A stretch of 64,000 bases of DNA from an uncultured Caryophanales bacterium (lineage in GTDB: Bacteria; Bacillota_I; Bacilli_A; RFN20; CAG-826). Location: contig CALELS010000014.1 of the NCBI GenBank assembly GCA_937902735.1, positions 62,001 to 126,000 on the forward strand, given 5' to 3'. Shown here piece by piece: positions 7,712-16,518 of the stretch. Below the pieces are notes generated by a model. It was not told the origin of the DNA. It did not search any database and saw only the letters and a list, made by a program, of their open reading frames with translations. The position numbers were made by a program, and so were the translations under genes. Each line of letters opens with the position of its first letter. Within the stretch, counting starts at the first letter, position 1.

Positions 7712-8680
7712 TTATTCACCATCGTAGTCTAAATTGAACATTTTCCAAACGAATTCTGGATGGTCAATGAATGGATTACGGTTATGTTGAACTTTTTCAA
7801 CTTCAGTATTTCTTCTTTTTTCCATTTCATCAACTGGATCCATCGCATTCCATTTAGCAAGTGTTTTATAGATTGCGATGTTAGAGTCTTCATCTACTCC
7901 TGCTGGAGCATCAATGATATCTCTTAATAAGAGATTACCAATATATTCTGGATGATCTTCATAGACTTTACCAAATGTTGAATAGTGAACCCAAAGGTAG
8001 CAAATGATACGTGCAGCATCACCTTTGAAAGAATCAGCAAGTTCAACACGTTTTTTATCAGTTGAAACCTTTAAAGCATATGGACCACCATCAGTTTTGT
8101 TGTTATATGTTGTGGATTTATCAAATTCAGTGAATTTAGCATTACCTCTTGCAGAGTTAACAGATGTGGTACATGGCATTAAATGATACATATCTGCCCC
8201 TGCACCTTGATAGTCTTCACCAATATCTTCTTTAGTTACTGGATCTCTATCCCAAAGTCCATTTGAGTTAGCGCATGGCCAGACGTGTTCACGGCTACCA
8301 CCATAGGAAGAAACTTCTTTACCAGTATAGAAATAAACAATCTTATTTGTTGATGGATTATAAGCTGTTTTCTTATATGTAGCAGTTTCTTTGAATATTG
8401 AATAGGTTGGGAAATAGTCATGAGTATCGACCATTAAATTATGAATTTTTGATTTAAGTCTGTTACCACGATCTTCATAGTTGATTGTGTTTGTCTCTGA
8501 TGCATAATAACCGTTATAGTCATCGATTACACCACTACGATCATCAACATAAGTTTTTTCCCAATCAACTGGCTCTGGATCTGGAGAAGGAGAAGGAGAA
8601 GGAGTTGGGTTTACTCCTGGATTACATCCAGATAAAAGAATCGCGATGAATGGAACAAAGATTAATTGTTTAGCTTTCAT
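7712..8680 (-). CDS. secreted endonuclease I family lipoprotein (copy 2)
   Basis: 322 aa from the ATG at 8680, chosen because AGGAGG lies 8 nt before it (a TTG at 8686 is too close). Lipobox ILLSGC, then a Pro/Ser/Asp linker. The catalytic core is the endonuclease I (EndA/NucM) fold: SREHVWP with the essential His near residue 135, GADMYHLMPCTTSVNSARGN near 165-185 with the metal-binding Asn, and GDAARIICYLWVHY near 220. These enzymes degrade extracellular DNA nonspecifically using one divalent metal ion. It is tandem with a paralogue 7 bp upstream, so the pair arose by duplication and has diverged. Likely role: scavenging nucleotides or host/biofilm DNA at the cell surface. Confidence 0.88.
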   Translation of the reverse strand: MKAKQLIFVPFIAILLSGCNPGVNPTPSPSPSPDPEPVDWEKTYVDDRSGVIDDYNGYYASETNTINYEDRGNRLKSKIHNLMVDTHDYFPTYSIFKETATYKKTAYNPSTNKIVYFYTGKEVSSYGGSREHVWPCANSNGLWDRDPVTKEDIGEDYQGAGADMYHLMPCTTSVNSARGNAKFTEFDKSTTYNNKTDGGPYALKVSTDKKRVELADSFKGDAARIICYLWVHYSTFGKVYEDHPEYIGNLLLRDIIDAPAGVDEDSNIAIYKTLAKWNAMDPVDEMEKRRNTEVEKVQHNRNPFIDHPEFVWKMFNLDYDGE

Positions 8681-8693
8681 ATTCAAGCCCTCC

Positions 8694-9605
8694 TTAGACT
8701 AGACCACAAACGGATCTTGTGGCTTCGTTATAATTTCCATATATTTTGCAAGCATATTCTGGGTGATCAACAAATGGATTACGATTTCCTTGTATTTCTT
8801 GACCAGCATCATTACGTGCTTTTTCTCTATCGTTAACTGCGTTAGCGAGGTGCCATTTAAGTAATGTCGAAAGATGACCCATTTCATTTGAACCACCACT
8901 TTTTGTGGTTGAAGCATCAACATCTTCGATTAATGAAAGTTTTTCATATCTAGTAGCACAATAGAAGAGAATGCGAGCAATTTCACCTCTAAATTCAGCT
9001 TTACCAATTGGTTCAAGTGTATCTGGATCAACAGCGTCAGTTACTGGATCAAAGACATTTCCATTTCCTTCGGCGTAGAAATAATTAGATCTATCTCCAT
9101 TAACTTTAGCGTTACATGGACGGACATTATATATATCTGTGGCTGGACCTGGGTTAGCAGCTTTTCCATATTGATTTGGATTACTCATTGAACCATAAAC
9201 ACGGAAACGTGATTGTGGCCAAACATGTTCTTTATTTAATACATATGGATTTGTAGCGTCATCTCCCCATGGGACATAGTCTTCATCGGTCATTTTATTT
9301 GATACTACTTCTCCAGTATAGAAGAGAACAAAGTGATTAGTGTTACCATCTAATGCTGTATCTGTTTCAGTGTAGAATTTAGCTAAATCAGCATATTGAA
9401 GAGGAGTATCATGGTCAATGATTTGTCTTAAAGCATTTTTAAGTTCTTGACCAGTCTTACCTTGAGCTTCCTTATAATATTCACTATATGGATCTGGAGT
9501 AGGTGTAGGAGTTGGTTCCTCATTTTGATTACATCCTGAAAGAGATGCAATTAATAGTGGCATAAAAGTTAGGGCGAATGTGTGTTTTAGATATTTTCTT
9601 TTCAT
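8694..9605 (-). CDS. secreted endonuclease I family lipoprotein (copy 1)
   Basis: 303 aa. Signal peptide MKRKYLKHTFALTFMPLLIA with lipobox SLSGC (Cys 25), then a Thr/Pro repeat linker. Endonuclease I signatures: NKEHVWPQSRF (His near 126), ATDIYNVRPCNAKVNGDRSN near 150-170, and GEIARILFYCATRY near 210. Pairwise it is clearly related to the downstream copy in these blocks but differs in loops and linker. No Shine-Dalgarno stands close to the ATG; AAAGG is about 20 nt away and TAAAAT about 3 nt away, so the start signal is unclear. It may be read through from galT, 26 bp upstream. Confidence 0.88.
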   Translation of the reverse strand: MKRKYLKHTFALTFMPLLIASLSGCNQNEEPTPTPTPDPYSEYYKEAQGKTGQELKNALRQIIDHDTPLQYADLAKFYTETDTALDGNTNHFVLFYTGEVVSNKMTDEDYVPWGDDATNPYVLNKEHVWPQSRFRVYGSMSNPNQYGKAANPGPATDIYNVRPCNAKVNGDRSNYFYAEGNGNVFDPVTDAVDPDTLEPIGKAEFRGEIARILFYCATRYEKLSLIEDVDASTTKSGGSNEMGHLSTLLKWHLANAVNDREKARNDAGQEIQGNRNPFVDHPEYACKIYGNYNEATRSVCGLV

Positions 9606-9631
9606 AATTTTATTGTAAATTAATACCTTTC

Positions 9632-11119
9632 TTATTTCAATAATACTAATTTATTGAAAAATTCTTTGAAGCCATCTTGACCAGCTTTATCATTTTTGAA
9701 GACTGCTGTATTAAGTAAGATATTCTTGCAGATATCTTCTACTTCTTCTTTAACTATTTGATGGTAGTCACCACTTCTAGATTTAAGTGATTCAATCATA
9801 TTAACAAAACTTTCTAAATCAGGATTTTCATTTAGATATACTTCTTTAGAAACTTTGTTCTTTAGTATTTCTTCAATTAAAGGTAATTGGCGGTTTAATC
9901 TAGCTGGGAGAATAAATTGACCCATTGCTTCAATTAAACCAATACCTTCTTTCTTAATGTGATGATATTCTTTATGAGCGTGATAGATACCATCTGGGTA
10001 TTCTTCGGATGTGTTATTATTTCTTAAAATAATATACATATGATATGTATCATCAATTTTTCTTAATATTGGAGTGATTGAATTATGTCTTTCACCATTT
10101 GATTGTTTGATGATATCAAGTTCTTTATTTTCATAAGATAACCAGCAAGATAGGACGTTTGAGGCTACTTTTAACATTGCTTCTTGGTCTTTTGACTCAA
10201 ATTTAACTACTGAGTTATACCAATTTAGTTTACCAATTTTTACTCCTAAGTAGTTTTCACTTACTACGTATTCATAATCACGTTTAAGCATTGGGAAGAT
10301 ATGTTCTCCACCTTGGAAATGTTCGTGATTAAGAATACTTCCTCCAGTAATTGGAAGATCACTATTAGAGCCAATCATATAATGTGGGAAATCATCGACA
10401 AATTTAAATAAGATTGCCATAGATTCTAAAGATACTTTCATTGGCTCATGTTCTTTTTTGATTAAGATACAATGACGGTTATAGTAGCCATATGGAGAGA
10501 ATTGTAAGAACCATTCTTCATTGTTGTAATGAAGAGGGACAAATCTAATGTTTTGTCTTGGAGGGAATTTATCTCTTCCTTTATAGCCAATATTATCAAT
10601 GCAAAGAACACATTTTGGATAACCTACATTAGTCGATGTAAGTAGTTTTTTAATATCTTTATTATCTTTTTCAGGTTTAGAAAGATTGATTGATATTTCA
10701 ATACCATCTTTAGAGACCCATAAGATGTTCTTATCTACTTTAGTTTTTTGGACATAATAATCTTTAACAGAAACATCATAGAGATATTCAGTCGCTAAAA
10801 GGGGATTAACATCTTTTAGAGCGTAAAAGGTAGATACAACTTTATCTGGAGATGGGCTAATTAAAGACATGATTTCACATATAAGTGATTCTTTCTTTAG
10901 TCCATCTACAAAAGTGATATATTCATCAAGTTCTTCGATTAATTTATCAGGTACTTCCATCTCTTCGATTTCTTTATCAATAATCTTGCCTTCATAGACT
11001 TCTTCAACATGAAGACGAGACATAATGATATTTCTTGCGTATATTGAATCAAGTTCGCCTAAAAAGAGATGAAGTTCACCATAACGGATTAATTTAGCAA
11101 TTGTTTTTGTAATATCCAT
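9632..11119 (-). CDS. galT: UDP-glucose--hexose-1-phosphate uridylyltransferase (type 2 GalT)
   Basis: 495 aa, the length of the Firmicute GalT class II rather than the ~350-aa E. coli type. It exchanges galactose-1-phosphate for glucose-1-phosphate on UDP in the Leloir pathway. Visible features: the YGELHLFLGELDSIYARNII N-terminus typical of this class, YPKCVLCIDNIGYKGRDKFP, PYGYYNRHCILIKKEHEPM, and the His block GSILNHEHFQGGEHIFPM near residue 253 that holds the nucleotidylated His region. It follows cardiolipin synthase by 3 bp (one operon). Together with GH36 alpha-galactosidase, galM and GH2 beta-galactosidase 8-13 kb away it makes a galactose route; galK and galE are not in the window. 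Confidence 0.92.
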   Translation of the reverse strand: MDITKTIAKLIRYGELHLFLGELDSIYARNIIMSRLHVEEVYEGKIIDKEIEEMEVPDKLIEELDEYITFVDGLKKESLICEIMSLISPSPDKVVSTFYALKDVNPLLATEYLYDVSVKDYYVQKTKVDKNILWVSKDGIEISINLSKPEKDNKDIKKLLTSTNVGYPKCVLCIDNIGYKGRDKFPPRQNIRFVPLHYNNEEWFLQFSPYGYYNRHCILIKKEHEPMKVSLESMAILFKFVDDFPHYMIGSNSDLPITGGSILNHEHFQGGEHIFPMLKRDYEYVVSENYLGVKIGKLNWYNSVVKFESKDQEAMLKVASNVLSCWLSYENKELDIIKQSNGERHNSITPILRKIDDTYHMYIILRNNNTSEEYPDGIYHAHKEYHHIKKEGIGLIEAMGQFILPARLNRQLPLIEEILKNKVSKEVYLNENPDLESFVNMIESLKSRSGDYHQIVKEEVEDICKNILLNTAVFKNDKAGQDGFKEFFNKLVLLK

Positions 11120-11122
11120 ATC

Positions 11123-12751
11123 TTAAAGCATTGGACAGAACACACGTAAGATGCCCCACCAAAGTCCTTTCCCTCTTTTAATCTTTTTATATCTATTTGA
11201 ATCGATTAATTCAGAAACTTTAATTGAATCTTCATAATCTTGTTTCATTTCTTTAAGACAATCACATTTATACATGAATGTTCCATTTTCTAAATGGAGA
11301 TAAAGTGAACGGTAGTCTAAATTGATTGTTCCTACTGTTCCATATATATCATCAACGATGAACATTTTTTCATGTATGAAACCAGGAGTGAATTCATGGA
11401 TTTTAACTCCTGCTTTAATTAAAGGAGCGTAGTGACTTCTTGTAATACCAAAGACTAATTTTTTATCTGGAATATGAGGAGTCATGACATGAACATCAAT
11501 TCCTGACATTGCCGCTCTACAAAGGGCATTATTCATTTCATCATCAATAATTAAATATGGAGTGGTTATATAAATATATTTTCTAGCCCCATTGATGAGT
11601 TTAAGGTAGACATTTTGACCAATATTATCATTATCAAATGGAATATCACCATATGGTTGAACATATCCACTTTCATTAATTTTATCTTCTTTAGTCTTAT
11701 ATGTCTTAGGAAGATATTTATCATCAAATAATTCACTTGTATCATCGATATTATTCGAAAATAACCAGTTAGATAAGAATAATTGAGTTAGGCCATAGAC
11801 ACCTTCTCCTTTAATTCTTATCGAATTATCTTTCCAATATCCAAATCTTTCAATATGGTTAACATATTCATCTGCAAGGTTAATTCCTCCAGTGAATCCT
11901 ACTTTACCATCAATTACTAAAATCTTACGGTGATCACGGTTATTTACTTTGATATTAACGAATGCTCTTAGACGATTAAAAGGGACACATTTAATACCCA
12001 TCTTTTTAAGTCTTTTTGGGTAATTAACTGGAAGAGTAGACACACTTCCTAAGTCATCATACATGACACGGACATCCACTCCTTCTTTAGCTTTCTTTTC
12101 TAAGATCTCTAAAAGAGAATCCCAAAATACACCTTTTTCAACAATGAAATATTCTAAGAAGATATAGTGTTCTGCTTTAGATAATTCATCTAGCATAAAT
12201 GGCCAAGCATCTTCACCACTTTTGAAATAGGTAACTTCAGAATTTTTATATAATGTTTGACCACTTGTTTTAGAAACATAATTTGCTAAAGATAGGGCAG
12301 ATTCATCTTCAGCACTATTATGTAATTCTTTTTCAATTTTTTGATCAATTTCAAATCTACGAAGAGCGCTTTTCTCTTTCTCAAGTCTTTTACGCATTCT
12401 TTTGTTTGTAGATTTATTTGCAAATAGGAGATACAAGATAGTTCCAAAGAAAGCTAGAACACCTACTACAAATAACCAAGTTATTTTATAAGATGTTGCC
12501 ACTTTAGAATTAACAATATAGATAGATACAACAATAGTAAGTATTACCTGGGCTGCACTTAACATATAAGACAGTGACTGATCAATAATAGCAGCAAATG
12601 TATCACCTACAATGCTAGCTAAGAATGATTCAATAACACCTGCTCCCATAAGGACAACAAGAACAATTACACTAAAAGCAAATAATTGTAAAATGAGGGC
12701 AATAATAATAACTAAAACACGCCCAAAAAATAATCTTAAAAACTTTTTCAT
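11123..12751 (-). CDS. cls: cardiolipin synthase (PLD family)
   Basis: 542 aa. Two N-terminal membrane segments (about residues 10-40 and 63-110), a basic linker, then two phospholipase D HKD motifs: HRKILVID at 274-281 and a second IHEKMFIVDD near 455, each followed by GGINL or GTINLD. It condenses two phosphatidylglycerol molecules to cardiolipin at the inner membrane. Residues FLEYFIVEKGVFWDSLLEIL and VRVMYDDLGS are typical of the family. The ATG lacks a Shine-Dalgarno; TAAGAT lies 7 nt upstream, a leaderless arrangement. It is the first gene of an operon with galT. Confidence 0.93.
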   Translation of the reverse strand: MKKFLRLFFGRVLVIIIALILQLFAFSVIVLVVLMGAGVIESFLASIVGDTFAAIIDQSLSYMLSAAQVILTIVVSIYIVNSKVATSYKITWLFVVGVLAFFGTILYLLFANKSTNKRMRKRLEKEKSALRRFEIDQKIEKELHNSAEDESALSLANYVSKTSGQTLYKNSEVTYFKSGEDAWPFMLDELSKAEHYIFLEYFIVEKGVFWDSLLEILEKKAKEGVDVRVMYDDLGSVSTLPVNYPKRLKKMGIKCVPFNRLRAFVNIKVNNRDHRKILVIDGKVGFTGGINLADEYVNHIERFGYWKDNSIRIKGEGVYGLTQLFLSNWLFSNNIDDTSELFDDKYLPKTYKTKEDKINESGYVQPYGDIPFDNDNIGQNVYLKLINGARKYIYITTPYLIIDDEMNNALCRAAMSGIDVHVMTPHIPDKKLVFGITRSHYAPLIKAGVKIHEFTPGFIHEKMFIVDDIYGTVGTINLDYRSLYLHLENGTFMYKCDCLKEMKQDYEDSIKVSELIDSNRYKKIKRGKGLWWGILRVFCPML

Positions 12752-12800
12752 ACTAAATATCTTAAATTAATTAATATATTTTATCAAAGATAATATAAAA

Positions 12801-12822
12801 AGTAGGACAACTTTGTCCTACT
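12801..12822 (-). terminator. terminator of the C11 peptidase gene
   Basis: AGTAGGACA-ACTT-TGTCCTACT, a perfect 9-bp stem, followed on the minus strand by TTTTTATATT. Confidence 0.85.
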
Positions 12823-12836
12823 AATTATATATCTTA

Positions 12837-14612
12837 TTAAGCAATTTTATGGCCACCGCCGGAACTACTGCCAGTATAGCCATAAGTTTGAGCAAGGCTT
12901 TGCCATGTGGTTAATGGGGTTTCACTCTTAGTGTAGCAACTTGATAATACATCAGCACCGTCACTATTTACACACCAATACATGCATAAGCCATTAGAAT
13001 TGCCAGCTTTAGCACCAATTTTGCTATAACCAACAAGTTTAGTATGAGCATCTAAAACTGCATCAGTATATGATGAATCAACTTTGAATGTTGAATTCTT
13101 TTGTAATTTGCTGATGAAATCTTTAACATCAAACATTCCAAAATAACCATAATCACTATCAGCATAATATTTTGCACTCTTAACTAAACTAGCAAAGCTA
13201 GATTTATTTGAGGAAGTAAATTTAGACTTGAGTTGACTTGCAAAATTCTCCCAAGCAGTTTTATAAGTTGTGGCATATCTTAAATCAAGATAAGCAAGGG
13301 TTTGATCATTGTATTGGGTTGAATAATTTCCATAATCATCTGTATTGTTATCTTCAATGAATGAATCGCAGATTGCTTTTAAAACTGTCTTAGTTGATTT
13401 TTTAGCATATAAATCATCAAGCCAATTGTCATAGTCCCAACCAGTACCAGATTCACTTTCTTGAGCAGCAACCATGTAGTTAAAATAGTCGGAATTTTTA
13501 ATAGCAATGTCTTGTAAAGACATTAAGCAAGCATCATAGCCAATCCATTCAAGTTTTTGACCAGCTTTACCAGCATTACCTAAAGCATAACCTACTGCTG
13601 TATGAACTTCACTTGCAAGAAGGGAGTCGCTACTCTTTCTTTCATCAAAGCAAACACCAGTGATACCACCACCATGGTTCCATAAAATTAAACCAGTTTT
13701 ATCAGCTGGGTAAGTATTTAAACCATATTCAACAAATGATTGAAGGGTGCTTGATAAACCCATGGAAGCATATGAAAGTGATTGATCTAATACCAATTTT
13801 TGGTTTTCAACATGCCATCTTTGGAGTTTGGATGGATCAATGTTTGTATTACCATAATTTGCATATGTAGTTTTTGTCCAAGAATTAGCACCACCAGTTT
13901 GAATAACGATATTTATATCGTTTGGTTTATTTTTAACGGATAAGATTTCCATAATATCCATAGCTGCTAAACCTTGGCCATTCCATTCATATGATTCCCA
14001 TCCATCATTGATATAAGTTTGGTTAGCGTAACCTGACTCTAAATCACTACCACACATATAAATAAGAATTGTTGCACTATAATCAGTTGCTTCTTCTTCT
14101 GGTTGTGGATCAACAGGGTCCACTGGATCAGTTTGAGATGAACCAGTAACACTAAATGTTCTACTAGCGGAAACACCACTACCATCTTTAGCAGTTACAG
14201 TAATTGATGTTTCACCGGCTTTTAAGCCTTTAATAGTAATTGCGTTACTATTTCCGAGAGTATATGAAGCAACTGAAGGATCAGCAATTTCAATTTTAAC
14301 TTCTTTATTTGTAGCATTACTTGGTGAAACTGAATATGAAATAGTTTTACTTTCACCTACTTTAATAGCAGTTGAAATACGACCTAAAGAAATGGACGAG
14401 ACAAGAACATCACCTTCTTGTTCTTGACCTTGACCTTGTTCACCTTCACCTTGGCCTTCTTCGCCTTGGCCTTCTTGGGTTTGATCTTCACCAGTGATAT
14501 GGGCTGGATCAGTTAAATCATCTAAAAAGTTTGCGAAATTTTCGAAATTACAACCACCTAAGAAAGTAGAGGAGAGTACGAGTAAGGCACTAATTCTTTT
14601 AATAATTTTCAT
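12837..14612 (-). CDS. C11 (clostripain-like) cysteine peptidase lipoprotein with Ig-like domain
   Basis: 591 aa from the ATG at 14612 (GGAGG 7 nt upstream). Lipobox STFLGGC, then a Glu/Gln/Gly-rich linker, then an ~80-residue bacterial Ig-like (Big_2) domain (SISLGRISTAIKVGESKTIS, then KEVKIEIADPSVASY). The catalytic part begins at ATILIYMCGSDLES. The His is in LILWNHGGG near residue 325 and the Cys in EWIGYDACLMS near 370, the His/Cys dyad of clan CD family C11. Family members cleave after Arg or Lys and often act on host or surface proteins. It is a monocistronic gene with its own terminator. Substrate is not deducible. Confidence 0.88.
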   Translation of the reverse strand: MKIIKRISALLVLSSTFLGGCNFENFANFLDDLTDPAHITGEDQTQEGQGEEGQGEGEQGQGQEQEGDVLVSSISLGRISTAIKVGESKTISYSVSPSNATNKEVKIEIADPSVASYTLGNSNAITIKGLKAGETSITVTAKDGSGVSASRTFSVTGSSQTDPVDPVDPQPEEEATDYSATILIYMCGSDLESGYANQTYINDGWESYEWNGQGLAAMDIMEILSVKNKPNDINIVIQTGGANSWTKTTYANYGNTNIDPSKLQRWHVENQKLVLDQSLSYASMGLSSTLQSFVEYGLNTYPADKTGLILWNHGGGITGVCFDERKSSDSLLASEVHTAVGYALGNAGKAGQKLEWIGYDACLMSLQDIAIKNSDYFNYMVAAQESESGTGWDYDNWLDDLYAKKSTKTVLKAICDSFIEDNNTDDYGNYSTQYNDQTLAYLDLRYATTYKTAWENFASQLKSKFTSSNKSSFASLVKSAKYYADSDYGYFGMFDVKDFISKLQKNSTFKVDSSYTDAVLDAHTKLVGYSKIGAKAGNSNGLCMYWCVNSDGADVLSSCYTKSETPLTTWQSLAQTYGYTGSSSGGGHKIA

Positions 14613-14700
14613 TCTTTTTCCTCCAAACTTATATATTAACAAATATATTTCTTAATTTCTTGGAAATAATTTTTATTTTCTTTTTTTGTGGTTAAAAAAG

Positions 14701-14722
14701 GACCGAATAACTAATTTCGGCC
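14701..14722 (-). terminator. terminator of the hydrogenase operon
   Basis: Minus-strand hairpin GGGCCGAA...TTCGGTC followed by CTTTTTT, 14 bp after the hydA stop. Confidence 0.8.
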
Positions 14723-14735
14723 CTTATTTATTGAC

Positions 14736-16508
14736 TTATTTTTTATCTGGGAAGCGTTCACGATTTGTCTCATAGTGAGTATGGAGTAATTCGTGAGATT
14801 TATGAGAAAGTGGGCTTCCTAAGAATTCTTTATAAAGTTTGATGATATCTGGGTTATTATGAGATTGTCTAATAATTTGACGTTCATCTTCTTTATATAA
14901 TACGCTGGCGCGTTTTAGGCGGTATGTTTCTAGAATATCAAGGTCTTCATTTGGTAAGAAGAGTGGTTTAACGTATGGTTGACCACCACCATTGATACAT
15001 CCGCCTGGACATCCCATAATTTCAATAAATGCATATGGAGATTTTCCTTCACGTACTTCATCAAGAAGTACTTTGGCATTTTTCATACCTGATGCAATAG
15101 CGATTTTTATCTTAGTTCCATCAACATCAATTTCAGCTTCTCTTACACCTTCTAGGCTACGGATTGCACTAAAAACGATTGGACCATATTCTTTACCAGT
15201 AAGTTCATGATAAGCAGTTCTAAGAGCAGCTTCCATAACACCACCAGTAACACCAAAGATGACACCAGCACCACTATATTGACCTAAAAGGTCTTGGTCG
15301 AATTCTTCATCTTCTGGAAGTCTAGCCCAGTTGATACCACTTCTTTTAATCATACGAGCAATTTCACGAGTGGTTAAAACAGCATCAACATCTCTAAGAC
15401 CATTGACCTCCATCTCTTTACGAGATTTTTCATATTTTTTAGCAGTACATGGCATAATTGAGACAACAAAGATATCTTTTGGATCTAAGTTATGTTTTTC
15501 TGCGAAATATGTTTTAGTAATTGCACCTTGCATTTGATGTGGGCTCTTACAAGTTGAAATATGTGGAATTAAATCAGCATAGTAATATTCCATATAGTTA
15601 ATCCAACCTGGTGAACAGGAAGTGATTTGTGGAAGAACACCTTTATTTTTCATTCTATGAAGGAGTTCGTTTCCTTCTTCCATGATTGTAAGGTCAGCCC
15701 CAAAGTTAACATCGAAGACACGGCTAAAGCCGAGACGATGGAGAGCTGCAATCATCTTATTTGTGCCATTTGTGCCAATCTTTTCACCGAATTCTTCAGC
15801 AATAGCGGCTCTAACAGCAGGAGCAACTTGGCAAACAACGAATTTACCTTCAGCTAATGCTTTATCAACTAAAGGAATTTCATTATGTTCCATTAAAGCA
15901 CCTGTTGGACAAACAAGGACACATTGACCACATTGCATACATGGGGAAGTTGCAAAGCTACGATTTTGAGCTGGAGCAACAATTGTTTTAAAACCACGGT
16001 TTTCGAAGCCTAAAATACCTAAGCCTTGTAAATCTTTACATGTTTCAATACAACGTCCACAAAGGATACATTTTGAGGTATCTCTTACTATTCCTGGAGC
16101 AAGCTCATCCTTAAAGGATGGAGTTTGTTCTCCCATGAATACATTATCGCGAGCTCCAACAAGTTTTGATACTTCAAGAAGTTCACAATGGCCATTTTTT
16201 TCACATTGCAAGCAATTGCGATGATGATTCGAAAGAAGAAGTTCAACTGAAGTACGACGTGCTTCGATAGCTTTTGGTGAGGAAATAGTAATTTCCATAC
16301 CTTCATTAACTGGGTAGGCACATGAGGCAACTAGTCCTCTAGCACCTTTAACTTCTACTAAACAAACACGGCAACTTGCAAGTGAACATTTACCATTTTT
16401 AAAAGCACATAAAGAAGGAATGTTATAACCGCATTTACGTGCAGCTTCAAGGATTGTTAAGCCTTCTTCGACTTGATAGGATTTACCTTCAATTTTTATA
16501 TTAACCAT
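14736..16508 (-). CDS. hydA: [FeFe] hydrogenase catalytic subunit of a bifurcating NADH/ferredoxin hydrogenase
   Basis: 590 aa. The N-terminus has a [2Fe-2S] ferredoxin fold (C34, C46, C49, C63), a His-ligated [4Fe-4S] site (HHRNCLQCEKNGHC near 95-108), then two [4Fe-4S] motifs (CILCGRCIETC and CMQCGQCVLVC). The H-cluster domain has TSCSPGW near 297, SIMPCTAKK near 352 and FIEIMGCPGGCINGGGQP near 500. It makes H2 by combining electrons from NADH and reduced ferredoxin with the two preceding gene products. In the first H-cluster motif Ser replaces the second Cys that acts in proton transfer in clostridial CpI; from memory this variant is common in bifurcating enzymes. Maturases HydEFG are not in the window. 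hydB is 10 bp upstream. Confidence 0.93.
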   Translation of the reverse strand: MVNIKIEGKSYQVEEGLTILEAARKCGYNIPSLCAFKNGKCSLASCRVCLVEVKGARGLVASCAYPVNEGMEITISSPKAIEARRTSVELLLSNHHRNCLQCEKNGHCELLEVSKLVGARDNVFMGEQTPSFKDELAPGIVRDTSKCILCGRCIETCKDLQGLGILGFENRGFKTIVAPAQNRSFATSPCMQCGQCVLVCPTGALMEHNEIPLVDKALAEGKFVVCQVAPAVRAAIAEEFGEKIGTNGTNKMIAALHRLGFSRVFDVNFGADLTIMEEGNELLHRMKNKGVLPQITSCSPGWINYMEYYYADLIPHISTCKSPHQMQGAITKTYFAEKHNLDPKDIFVVSIMPCTAKKYEKSRKEMEVNGLRDVDAVLTTREIARMIKRSGINWARLPEDEEFDQDLLGQYSGAGVIFGVTGGVMEAALRTAYHELTGKEYGPIVFSAIRSLEGVREAEIDVDGTKIKIAIASGMKNAKVLLDEVREGKSPYAFIEIMGCPGGCINGGGQPYVKPLFLPNEDLDILETYRLKRASVLYKEDERQIIRQSHNNPDIIKLYKEFLGSPLSHKSHELLHTHYETNRERFPDKK

Positions 16509-16518
16509 AACATACTCC

